DNA from: Parahaliea mediterranea
Lineage (GTDB): Bacteria > Pseudomonadota > Gammaproteobacteria > Pseudomonadales > Halieaceae
Reading direction: 5' to 3'
Assembly (NCBI RefSeq): GCF_003402235.1
Contig: NZ_QEWO01000001.1
Location: 744,001 to 808,000 of the forward strand
Length of the DNA stretch: 64,000 nt
Shown: piece by piece, positions 34,425 to 42,589 of the stretch
Layout of the letters: every line of letters begins with the position of its first letter
Numbering within the stretch: position 1 is the stretch's first letter
Made by a program: the position numbers and the translations under genes
The notes under the pieces: generated by a model
The model's database searches: none
What the model was told of the DNA's origin: nothing
The model's input: only the letters and a program-made list of their open reading frames with translations

Positions 34425-35788
34425 GGCTGCGCAACAACCTGTATATCAAGCTGTTTGTCGGCTTCTGGCTGATCAGCACCGGCATTCTGGCCAGCTGGAT
34501 GCTGGCGGCAAGTTACTTTGAATCCCTGCCGGCGGAGATTGTCGACGTGGAGCGCCCCGGCCCGCCGCCGCGCTCGGTGCTCCGGCTGATCTACCAGCTG
34601 CAAAATGCCAGCGACGACGAACTGTTAGACACCCTGAAAAGCGGCGACCGCCGCCACCACGCCCGCATCTACCTGCTGAACAACAACGGCGAAGACCTGC
34701 TCGGGCGCAAGGTGCCGGAGGGCGTGCAGCTGGCGGCCGACCAGCTCGGGCGCGGCCAGCGCCGCATTCTGCTGCGGCGCGAAAATGCTCCGCCCATTGC
34801 CGCCCACCTCATCTACCGGGAGCGGCAGGGCTTGCTGCGCGCCGTGATGGTGGGGCGCGACGACAAGCACAGGAGCCTGCTGCGCACCCTGAGCGACAAG
34901 CTGTGGCTGCGCATTCTGCTGGCGGTGGTGATCAGCGGCCTGCTCTGCTACTTCCTGTCGCGGCTGATGACAGGCCGCCTGGAACGCCTGCGCCAGGCGG
35001 CCCGTTCGCTGGCGGCGGGCGAGCTGGACACGCGCATCAACGTGCGCCCCCAGGGCGGCGACGAGGCCGACGAGCTGGCCCGCAGCTTCAACAGCATGGC
35101 CGAGCAACTGCAGCGCCGGGTAGAGGCACAAAAGCGCCTGCTGAGCGATGTATCCCACGAACTGCGCTCGCCCCTGGCGCGGATGAAAATCGCCATCGCC
35201 CTGGCCGAGCAGCAACCCGGCCCGCCCAGCGCCCAGCTGAATCGGCTGGAGCGCGAAGTGGAGCGCCTGGATGAACTGGTGGGGCAACTGCTGAGCGCCC
35301 AGAGCACCAACAGCAGCCTAGACGAGCACATCGACCTCGGCGTGCTGCTGCGCGAACTGTGCGCCGATGCCGACTTTGAAGCCCGTGCCGGCAACCGCCA
35401 GGTGAACCTGGACGACCCACTTGAACAGGCCCTGGTGGCCACCCGTGGCGACCTGCTGCGCAAGACCTTCGAGAACATCCTGCGCAACGCCGTGCATCAC
35501 AGCCCGCCCGACAGCCGGGTGCAGGTCACCCTGGCCCAGCACGGCCCCCACTACCGGGTGCGGGTGCGCGATGCCGGCCCCGGCATTCCCGAGGCCGAAC
35601 TGGAGCGGGTATTCGACGCCTTTTACCGGGTGGACACCGCGCGCAGCCGCGACACCGGCGGCCACGGCCTGGGGCTGTCCATCGCCAAGCGCGCGGTGGA
35701 ACAGCACGGCGGCAGCATCAGCGCGCGCAATGCCAACCCCGGCCTGGAAGTGACTGTTGAACTACCAGCCAGTACCGACCTGCCCTGA
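34421..35788 (+). CDS. cpxA: CpxA-like sensor histidine kinase
   Basis: A 455-residue kinase. TM1 near 8-30, a periplasmic sensor region (about 31-160), TM2 near 161-180, HAMP (GRLERLRQAARSLAAGELD), H-box with H246 in LSDVSHELRSPLARM, N-box ENILRNAVHHSP, and G boxes VRDAGPGIP and GHGLGLSI. It starts at a GTG that overlaps the cpxR stop (GTGA). It should sense envelope stress and phosphorylate CpxR. Confidence 0.92.
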   Translation: MRLRNNLYIKLFVGFWLISTGILASWMLAASYFESLPAEIVDVERPGPPPRSVLRLIYQLQNASDDELLDTLKSGDRRHHARIYLLNNNGEDLLGRKVPEGVQLAADQLGRGQRRILLRRENAPPIAAHLIYRERQGLLRAVMVGRDDKHRSLLRTLSDKLWLRILLAVVISGLLCYFLSRLMTGRLERLRQAARSLAAGELDTRINVRPQGGDEADELARSFNSMAEQLQRRVEAQKRLLSDVSHELRSPLARMKIAIALAEQQPGPPSAQLNRLEREVERLDELVGQLLSAQSTNSSLDEHIDLGVLLRELCADADFEARAGNRQVNLDDPLEQALVATRGDLLRKTFENILRNAVHHSPPDSRVQVTLAQHGPHYRVRVRDAGPGIPEAELERVFDAFYRVDTARSRDTGGHGLGLSIAKRAVEQHGGSISARNANPGLEVTVELPASTDLP

Positions 35789-35871
35789 GCCAGCACCCGG
35801 CAAGCATAGCGTGGCAGCGGCTGCCAGCGGTGCTAGAATCGGCCCTCTTTTTGCCTGCTAACCCCAAACAC

Positions 35872-36696
35872 ATGCTCGATATCAAACCCATGGCCGGTGC
35901 CCTCGGCGCCGAAATTCACGGCATCGACCTGTCCCGCGACCTGAGCGGCAGCGACGTAGACACCCTGCGCCAGCTGCTGAACGAACACGAGGTGATTTTC
36001 TTCCGCGACCAGGACATCAGCCCGGCCCGCCAACACGCCCTGGCCAGCGCCTTTGGCCCCCTGCAGACCCACCCGGCCTACGCCACGGTGGAGGGCTTTC
36101 CCGAGATCACCATTCTCGAAAGCACCCCCGAGAAGCCCACCAAAATCGAGGCCTGGCACACCGACATGACCTTCCGGGCCCATCCGCCGATGGCGACGTT
36201 CCTGAAGTCGGTGATTGTGCCTGCGCGGGGCGGCGATACCCTGTGGTCCAGCATGACCGCCGCCTACAATGCGCTGTCGGCGCCGATGAAGCAGTTTCTG
36301 GACGGCCTCAGCGCCGAGCACGACTTCAGCCATGGCTTCAAGGAAAGCCTGGCCGAACCCGGCGGGCGCGAGCGCCTGGCAGGTGCCGTGGCGGCCAACC
36401 CGCCGGTGGTGCACCCGGTGATTCGCACCCACCCGGAAACCGGGCGCAAGGTGCTGTTTGTGAACAGCCTGTTCACCACCCGCATTCTGGGCCTGCCGGT
36501 GGCCGAGAGCCGCGCGGTGCTGGACTTTCTGTTCCAGCACGCCCGCACCGACGAGTTCACCTGCCGCTTCCAGTGGCGCCCCCACAGCATTGCCATCTGG
36601 GACAACCGCAGCACCCAGCATAAGCCGGTTAACGATTACTTTCCCCAGCACCGGCGCATGGAGCGCATTGTGGTGGACGGCGACCGGCCCTACTGA
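35872..36696 (+). CDS. TauD/TfdA-family 2-oxoglutarate dioxygenase
   Basis: 274 residues of a non-haem iron, 2-oxoglutarate-dependent dioxygenase. Iron ligands H96 and D98 in AWHTDMTF and the distal H250 in STQHKPVND are visible, with the Arg at QHRRMER for 2-oxoglutarate binding. The nearest families act on taurine or aryloxyalkanoates. No sulfonate genes are nearby, so the substrate is unknown. I chose the ATG at 35872 (MLDIKPMAGALGAEI), the usual start of the family. Confidence 0.9.
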   Translation: MLDIKPMAGALGAEIHGIDLSRDLSGSDVDTLRQLLNEHEVIFFRDQDISPARQHALASAFGPLQTHPAYATVEGFPEITILESTPEKPTKIEAWHTDMTFRAHPPMATFLKSVIVPARGGDTLWSSMTAAYNALSAPMKQFLDGLSAEHDFSHGFKESLAEPGGRERLAGAVAANPPVVHPVIRTHPETGRKVLFVNSLFTTRILGLPVAESRAVLDFLFQHARTDEFTCRFQWRPHSIAIWDNRSTQHKPVNDYFPQHRRMERIVVDGDRPY

Positions 36697-36708
36697 GCCG
36701 GGCGCGCT

Positions 36709-37134
36709 TCAGCTTCTGGGCGGTATGGCGTAGGTGCCCACGGCGTGGGCCACCGGCGCGTCGCTGCCTTCTGAATAGAGACTTACCTCACCCGTCGCCA
36801 GCAGTTTGCCGAGCTTGAGCAGCCGGCACTCGGCAATCACCGCGCAGTCGGCGGCGGGCTTGCGCAGGAAGTTCACATTCAGGCTGGTGGTAACCGCCAG
36901 TGCCACCTGGCCGATTTCGCCGAGAATGGCGGCGTACAGCGCCGCGTCGGCCAGCGCCATCAGGGTCGGGCCGGAAACCGTGCCCCCCGGGCGCAGGTGC
37001 GCGGTGTCCACCGGCTGGCGCAGGCGCGCGCCGAGCCCGCCCACGCTCTCCACCACCATGGTGGAATGGGGAAATTCGCGGCGAAAAAACGCCTCCAGCG
37101 CTGCCGCACTCATGCCCTGCTGGGATTCACTCAC
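36709..37134 (-). CDS. PaaI-like hot-dog thioesterase
   Basis: A 141-residue hot-dog-fold protein. LRPGGTVSGPTLMALADAALYAAIL is the PaaI-type long helix with its active-site Asp, and VTTSLNVNFLRKPAADCAVIAE the following strands. Such enzymes hydrolyse aryl- or acyl-CoA thioesters. I chose the GTG at 37134 with AAGGA upstream; an ATG at 37113 is possible. It is convergent to the dioxygenase gene with 12 bases between. Confidence 0.85.
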   Translation of the reverse strand: MSESQQGMSAAALEAFFRREFPHSTMVVESVGGLGARLRQPVDTAHLRPGGTVSGPTLMALADAALYAAILGEIGQVALAVTTSLNVNFLRKPAADCAVIAECRLLKLGKLLATGEVSLYSEGSDAPVAHAVGTYAIPPRS

Positions 37135-37190
37135 AATGACGTCCTTTTCTGTGTGTTGACTGGTTGTGTGCGCATGCCCCGGCATTCTAA

Positions 37191-37225
37191 ACAAAAACGC
37201 CCCGGTCGACAGGGCGACCGGGGCG
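37191..37225 (-). terminator. Strong terminator of the TonB-receptor gene
   Basis: On the minus strand CGCCCCGGTCG and CGACCGGGGCG (37225-37215 and 37208-37198) form an 11-bp perfect stem with a six-base loop, followed by TTTTTGTTT. It lies 43 bases after the receptor stop codon. Confidence 0.9.
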
Positions 37226-37267
37226 CGGGTAACAAAGGTGCCAAGCGCGCCTTAGATTAGGCGGGGC

Positions 37268-39622
37268 TCAGAATTCATAGCCCACCGATACCGCCCAGGT
37301 GCGCGGCATGTTGTAGGCGCCGGTCACAAAGGGGCCCACCACGTAGCTGTTGGTCAGCACGCGGGTGTCTTCCAGGTTGCGGCCCTCCAGGGCAACGCGC
37401 CAGCGCTCAGAGGGTGAAGACCATGCCGCCAATGCATTCCAGATGGCATGTTCATCCTGCACCTGCTGCGCCTGGATGGGGTCGTTCAGGTTGACCGGCG
37501 AGTTGGTGAAGGACTCGGAGCGGTAGGATACGTCGGTGCCCAGCAGCAAAAAGCCGTAATCGCCAAGGGTCATGTCGTAGGCTAGGCGCGCCTGTGCCGT
37601 CCACTCGGGCGAGAAGCCAATGCCGGTGCTGCTGGCAATGTTCTGGCCGTTGGACTCGTACTCCTTCATGTCGGTGTCCAGGTAACCCACGTTCAGGGCG
37701 AAGGTCAGCCCTTCTACCGGCGGCAGCCAGTTCAGCTCCACTTCCACACCGGAGGTTTCCAGTTCACCCACGTTGCCAACGCGCTCTTCCAGGTCGCCGG
37801 TCACAGTGTCCAGGGTGATGGAGGTGAGCTGCTTGTCGGTGTAGTCGTTGAAGAAGGCCTCGGCGTTCAGGCGCAGGGCGCCGTCGAGCCAGGTGCTCTT
37901 CACACCCAGGTTGTAGTTGTCCACCACTTCCGGCTCGAAGGGCGTGGTGACGCCGCCGTTGCGCTGGAAGCCGCCGGATTTAAAGCCGGTGGAGTAACCC
38001 AGGTAGAACATCAGGTCATCGCCGGCAAACCAGGTCAGCTTGGCGCTGGGGGTAAACTCGCTCCAGCTGTCGCTGGCGTCGGTGTTCTCGGCGTAGCTCA
38101 CTTCGGTGTAGCGGGAATTGCCGGCCCAGTAGGCAAACAGCGGGCTCTGCTCGGCCACCGCCTCCATGCCCGGGCGAATCGCCACAATGGCCCCGGGGGG
38201 AAAGCCCTGCAAGCCCGCCAGGGCGTAAAAGCCCTGGGTCACGTCGGCGCGCTGGAATTCTTCCTTGCTGTCTTCGGTGTAGCGGGCGCCAACGGAAAGC
38301 TGCCAGCTTTCGGTAAAGTCCCAGTCCAGCGACGCATAGGCGGATTTGGATTCCAGTTCCTGGTGATCCTTGTAGGTGTTTTTCTCCTGGAACTGGATGG
38401 CGCGCAGGCGCGGACCCTGGAAGGTGTAGTTCTGCAGGTCTTCCTCGGCCTTCAGGTAGTAAAGACCCATCACCGCTTCCAGGTTTTCGCCTGAGTAGTT
38501 GAACTGGAACTCCTGGCTGAAGTCGGAGGCCTCGCGCGGGCGCATGGAGTAAATGAACACCTGGTCGCTGCCGTCAAAATCAAAGGGCTGGGTGTTGTCG
38601 ATGTCGCGCTGGGCAGTCACCGACTTCACCGTCCAGCTGTCGGACACATCCCAGTTCACGGTCATGGCCAGGGTGGTGGCGTCCACCTCAAACTGCTCAA
38701 AACCGTCGGTAAATTCCGTGTTGACCCGGTCGATGTCGGTGGGCAGGGACGCATCGTCGGGGCTGTCCACCACACCCAGGCCCTGGCCCAGGAACTGGTT
38801 GGCGCCGTTGATCACAAAGCTGATGCCATCCAGTGTCGCCTGGTTGACCGCCACCCGGTTGGGCACGCGGGGGTCGGAGTGGTCGGAGGAGTAATCGGCG
38901 GAGAGCTTCACCGACAAGGCGTCGGTGGCGCGCCACAGCAGGCTGCCGCGATAGGCCTGGTTGTCGGCGCCCCAGAAGTCCTCGCCGTCGAAGGCGTTGG
39001 TCTGAATGCCGTCCTGGGCTTTCACCATGGCGCCAAAGCTGCCGTAAAGGCTGTCCTGGATCAGCGGGCCAGACACGCTCGCCTTGGCCTGCCTCAGGTC
39101 AAAGCGGCCGGTTTTCAGCTCTACGTTGCCGGTGAATTCTTCGCTGGGCTCGCGGGAGACATACTTGATGGCGCCGCCAATGGTGTTGCGCCCGTAAAGG
39201 TTGCCCTGCGGGCCCTTGAGGATTTCGATGCGCTCCACATCGTACACCTCCAGCAGGGAGCCGCTGGTCCGGTTCAGGTAGACGTCGTCCACGTAGATGC
39301 CAATGCCCTGGGGGAAGCCGGGGTCGTTGCCGATGCCGCGCATGAATACCGACACCGCGCCGGCCACCAGGCCACCGGTATCGGTCAGTGTGACGTTGGG
39401 GGTCATGCGCTCAAGGTCGAGAATGTTATCGACCTGGGCGTTCTGCAACTGGTTGGCGGTGAAGGCGCTCACCGCCATGGGTACATCCTGCAGGCTCTCG
39501 GTGCGCTTGCGGGCGGTAACCACCACTTCCTCAAGCTGCGCCTGGGCGCTGTCCACGGTGCCAATGGCGGCCACCACGGCAAGGGCCAACAGGGATGTGG
39601 GTTTACGGGGGAATCGCGACAT
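37268..39622 (-). CDS. TonB-dependent outer-membrane receptor
   Basis: A 784-residue receptor: signal peptide (SLLALAVVAAIGTVDSAQAQ), TonB-box region LEEVVVTARKRTESLQDVP, plug domain with RGIGNDPGFPQGIGIYVDDV and VERIEILKGPQGNLYGRNTIGGAI, then the beta-barrel with the C-terminal aromatic WAVSVGYEF. The type is that of receptors for siderophores or bulky hydrophobic compounds found next to steroid or terpenoid catabolic genes. I chose the ATG at 39622 (MSRFPRKPT). The SDR gene upstream is 137 bases away on the same strand. Confidence 0.93.
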   Translation of the reverse strand: MSRFPRKPTSLLALAVVAAIGTVDSAQAQLEEVVVTARKRTESLQDVPMAVSAFTANQLQNAQVDNILDLERMTPNVTLTDTGGLVAGAVSVFMRGIGNDPGFPQGIGIYVDDVYLNRTSGSLLEVYDVERIEILKGPQGNLYGRNTIGGAIKYVSREPSEEFTGNVELKTGRFDLRQAKASVSGPLIQDSLYGSFGAMVKAQDGIQTNAFDGEDFWGADNQAYRGSLLWRATDALSVKLSADYSSDHSDPRVPNRVAVNQATLDGISFVINGANQFLGQGLGVVDSPDDASLPTDIDRVNTEFTDGFEQFEVDATTLAMTVNWDVSDSWTVKSVTAQRDIDNTQPFDFDGSDQVFIYSMRPREASDFSQEFQFNYSGENLEAVMGLYYLKAEEDLQNYTFQGPRLRAIQFQEKNTYKDHQELESKSAYASLDWDFTESWQLSVGARYTEDSKEEFQRADVTQGFYALAGLQGFPPGAIVAIRPGMEAVAEQSPLFAYWAGNSRYTEVSYAENTDASDSWSEFTPSAKLTWFAGDDLMFYLGYSTGFKSGGFQRNGGVTTPFEPEVVDNYNLGVKSTWLDGALRLNAEAFFNDYTDKQLTSITLDTVTGDLEERVGNVGELETSGVEVELNWLPPVEGLTFALNVGYLDTDMKEYESNGQNIASSTGIGFSPEWTAQARLAYDMTLGDYGFLLLGTDVSYRSESFTNSPVNLNDPIQAQQVQDEHAIWNALAAWSSPSERWRVALEGRNLEDTRVLTNSYVVGPFVTGAYNMPRTWAVSVGYEF

Positions 39623-39759
39623 ACTTTCTGCTCCGGTGTAATGCGTTATAAGTTGCAAGCCGCAAGGGCCCGCACGGCAGTTTTTGCGAGCCGCGCATTA
39701 TTTCGGAGCAGATAGGCTTACAACATGGCCGCGACTCTCACCGTCATAAACATTTTCTG

Positions 39760-40512
39760 TCAGCCCAGGTAGGCCTGGCCGCCGTCCAGGCCAATGCTCT
39801 GGCCGTTGACGTAGGCGGAATAATCACTGCACAGCGACGCCACGTAACGGCCGATATCCGCCTCGCAATCGCCAATGCGGCGCTGGGGAATGCTGGCGAT
39901 AAAGGCCTCGGCCTCTTCCGGGTTGTTGTCGATCCACCAGGCGAGGCCGGGGGATGTGGCGTGGGGCAGAATGACGTTGGTGCGAATGCCGTCCTTGCCC
40001 CACTCACTGGCCGCGGCCCGGGTGAGGGAGCGAATGGCTTCCTTGGTGGCGGCATAGGCGCCGTAGCCGGTCATGTCCCAGCGCTTGCCGGCGGAGCTGG
40101 CGAGGTTGACGATCACCCCGTCGCCCTTGAGATGGGGATAGCACAGTTTCATCAGGCGGAAGGTGGCCAGGGGGCCAGATTCCCAGCCGCGCTGGAAGGC
40201 GTCTTCGTCCACCTGTTGCAGGGTGCCCAGCGGCACCTCCTGGGCATTGTTGACCAGGATGTTCAGGCCGCCGAAATGGGCCACAACGGCCTCCACCGTG
40301 GTTTGCAGGGATTCACCAGATTTCACATCGCACACCAGCGGCAGGGCATCGCCGCCGCGCTCACGGATTTGCTCGCAGGTGTTTTCCAGCTTCTCCAGGG
40401 TGCGCCCGGTCACCGCCACTTTGGCACCCTCGGCGGCCAGCGCCAGCGCAATGCCCTGGCCCACGCCCTGCCCGGCACCGGTTACCAGTGCGATTTTGTT
40501 TTCCAGCAGCAT
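39760..40512 (-). CDS. Short-chain dehydrogenase/reductase
   Basis: A 250-residue classical SDR. NAD(P)-binding TGAGQGVGQGIA, NNAQ, catalytic S in NLASSAGKRWD, YGAYAATKEA (Tyr and Lys) and the C-terminal GQSIGLDGGQAYLG. The NNAQ motif varies from the usual NNAG. It precedes the TonB receptor and follows the AraC gene on the same strand. The substrate is not visible. Confidence 0.9.
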   Translation of the reverse strand: MLLENKIALVTGAGQGVGQGIALALAAEGAKVAVTGRTLEKLENTCEQIRERGGDALPLVCDVKSGESLQTTVEAVVAHFGGLNILVNNAQEVPLGTLQQVDEDAFQRGWESGPLATFRLMKLCYPHLKGDGVIVNLASSAGKRWDMTGYGAYAATKEAIRSLTRAAASEWGKDGIRTNVILPHATSPGLAWWIDNNPEEAEAFIASIPQRRIGDCEADIGRYVASLCSDYSAYVNGQSIGLDGGQAYLG

Positions 40513-40612
40513 GCTGCCCTCCTCCCTCGGTGGATACAGTGAATGTGGCGGCAAGCCTAAGCCCGCCCCGCGCACCACCGCAAAAAACAGCCACCGCTTT
40601 CAGGGCATTGGT

Positions 40613-41713
40613 TCAGCCAGCGCTACCATCCCACACTTCGCCCAGGCTGCGCACGCCGTCGCGGTAGCTGCGCGGGGTCTGCCCGGTCCAGGCCTTGAAG
40701 GAGCGCACAAAGGAGCTCGGCTCGGTAAAGCCCAGGTACTCGGCCACCTCCGCCACCTTGGCGTCTTCGTTGATGAGCTTGTCGATGGCGACCTGGCAGC
40801 GCACCTCGTCTTTCAGTGCCTGGTAGCTGGTGCCTTCGCGCTGCAGGCGCCGGCGTACGCTGGACTCGGACATCAGCAGCTGGCCAGCCACGGTTTCCAG
40901 CGAGGGCAGCGGCCCGGGCAAGTCGATGGTGATCAGCGATTTGATGGCGGCGCTGGTGCTGGCCTGCTGGCGGTCGATGGCGATCAGCTGGTACACCGCG
41001 TTGGCCAGAAATTCCTTGAGGGATTCCGCCGTCTGCACGACCCGCCGGCCCAGGTCGTCGCGCTGGAATTCAATGGCGCTGTCGCGCTCGCCAAACTGCA
41101 CCGGGCAGTGGAACACATCTTCCAGCCGCCGGGTGTAGGTGTCGCTGCGCCCGGGGGCGGCAATGGTCACCGCGCTCAACTCCAAAGGCTGGCCGGTCAG
41201 CCAGCCGCACAGGGCATGCCACACCAGCAGGCCCGAGGCGCGGCTCACCGGCTGCAAAAAACCTTCCCGATCCCACTGCTCCAGCATCAGCGCTTCGGCA
41301 TCGTCGTCGTTGTCGAAGTCGTAGCACAGGCGGGCGCGGCCGGCGCCGTCTTCCTTAAGGTGAATGCGATAACCCAGCAGCGGGTAGAGCAGTTCATCAA
41401 AACGCTCGGCCAGGCGCAGGGCCTCTCCCAGGGTGCGCGCGCCAATCAGGCAGTGGCACTTGAGCTCAAAACTCTCGGTGCCGATGCCGGCGCCCCAGGG
41501 CAGGGTGCGCTTGAGGGTTTGCATCTGCTCCGCCGCCGCTTTGTACAGGCGCGAATACTGCAGCGCCGACAGGGGATAGTCCGGCGGCAGCGCCGCCAGG
41601 CGGGCGGCCACCAGGCCGGCGCGGGTCAGCGGCGTCTCGGTATCCAGGCCCAGCCGTTCAAGATATGCAACCAGGCGGCTGAATTGATAGGCATTGACAG
41701 TAATGTCTTTCAT
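40613..41713 (-). CDS. AraC-family regulator (OruR/ArgR-like N-terminal domain)
   Basis: 366 residues with an N-terminal arabinose-binding-like AraC domain (YQFSRLVAYLERLGLDTETPLTRAGL) and a C-terminal AraC helix-turn-helix pair (VAGQLLMSESSVRRRLQREGTSYQALKDEVR and VAEVAEYLGFTEPSSFVRSFKAWTGQTPRSYR). It lies divergent to the next SDR-PQQ operon with a 117-base gap, which it likely regulates. In the gap TTGTCGC and TTGGTCGC lie 11 bases apart, a possible half-site pair. Confidence 0.9.
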   Translation of the reverse strand: MKDITVNAYQFSRLVAYLERLGLDTETPLTRAGLVAARLAALPPDYPLSALQYSRLYKAAAEQMQTLKRTLPWGAGIGTESFELKCHCLIGARTLGEALRLAERFDELLYPLLGYRIHLKEDGAGRARLCYDFDNDDDAEALMLEQWDREGFLQPVSRASGLLVWHALCGWLTGQPLELSAVTIAAPGRSDTYTRRLEDVFHCPVQFGERDSAIEFQRDDLGRRVVQTAESLKEFLANAVYQLIAIDRQQASTSAAIKSLITIDLPGPLPSLETVAGQLLMSESSVRRRLQREGTSYQALKDEVRCQVAIDKLINEDAKVAEVAEYLGFTEPSSFVRSFKAWTGQTPRSYRDGVRSLGEVWDGSAG

Positions 41714-41749
41714 AGCGTCGGGCACTGGCGGTTTATGTCTAGTAATCTG

Positions 41750-41776
41750 GAGGTTGTCGCGCTTGGTCGCAACGCA
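41750..41776. promoter_or_regulatory. Possible AraC-type half-sites
   Basis: GGTTGTCGCGCTTGGTCGCA carries two similar TTG(G)TCGC words close to one helical turn apart in the divergent promoter region of the AraC gene and the SDR-PQQ operon. This is a pattern match only. Confidence 0.25.
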
Positions 41777-41830
41777 CGAGAGCGTAGCATAGTGCTCCCT
41801 CTCACGCTTACATCCCAACAGGAGACAGAC

Positions 41831-42589
41831 ATGGGCCTACTGCAGGGCAAGACAGGTATTGTGACCGGCGCAGGCCAGGGCATCGGGCGGGCCATCGCCC
41901 AGTCCTACGCGCGCGAAGGCGCGCAGGTGGTGGTGGCGGACTTTAACGCCGAAGCCGGCGAGGAAACCGTCAAGCTGATTACCGAAGCCGGCGGCAGCGC
42001 CGTGTTTGTGCATGGCGATGTCAGCGTGGAAGAATCGGTGCGCGCCATGGTGGAAACCGCCGTCAGCACCTACGGCCGCCTGGACATTGCCTGCAACAGC
42101 GCCGCCCTCAGTCGCGGCCACGGCCCCATCCACGAATTCGAGCGCGAAGAGTTCGACCGCACCGTGGAGATGTGCTTCACCAACACCTGGCTGTGCATGA
42201 AGTATGAGATTCCCGCCATGCTGGCAAACGGCGGCGGCGCCATCGTCAACATTTCGTCCAACTCCTCCCTGAAGGGCCAGGCCTACAACACCGCCTACGC
42301 CGCGGCCAAGGGCGGGGTGAACATTCTCACCAAGAGCGCCGCCGCCGAGTACGGCGCCCTGGGCGTGCGCATCAATGCGGTGTCGCCCGGCGTCATCCGC
42401 ACCCCCGGCGTGGAAAAATACTTTGAAGAACAGCCCAAAATCGCCGAGGGCCTGAAAAAGGCCGCGGTGATGAACCGCCTGGGTGAACCCGAGGAGATTG
42501 CCGAAGCCGTCACCTTCCTCAGCTCCGACCGGGCCTCGTTCATCACCGGCCAGATTCTCTCGGTGGATGGCGGTGGCGCCGTCAAGTAA
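41831..42589 (+). CDS. Short-chain dehydrogenase/reductase (glucose/ribitol type)
   Basis: 252 residues of a classical SDR: TGAGQGIGRAIAQ, acidic D at FVHGDVSVEE, CNSAA in place of NNAG, S in NISSNSSLKG, YAAAKGG, and FITGQILSVDGGGAVK. The altered CNSAA is seen in some members. GGAG sits before the ATG. The PQQ dehydrogenase gene starts 23 bases before its end, so both are one operon and likely act on the same alcohol/ketone. Confidence 0.9.
   Translation: MGLLQGKTGIVTGAGQGIGRAIAQSYAREGAQVVVADFNAEAGEETVKLITEAGGSAVFVHGDVSVEESVRAMVETAVSTYGRLDIACNSAALSRGHGPIHEFEREEFDRTVEMCFTNTWLCMKYEIPAMLANGGGAIVNISSNSSLKGQAYNTAYAAAKGGVNILTKSAAAEYGALGVRINAVSPGVIRTPGVEKYFEEQPKIAEGLKKAAVMNRLGEPEEIAEAVTFLSSDRASFITGQILSVDGGGAVK

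Noticed and set aside
35872-36696. Taurine dioxygenase tauD of a sulfonate operon
   Set aside because: The fold and iron site fit, but no tauABC or ssu genes are nearby, so I leave the substrate open.
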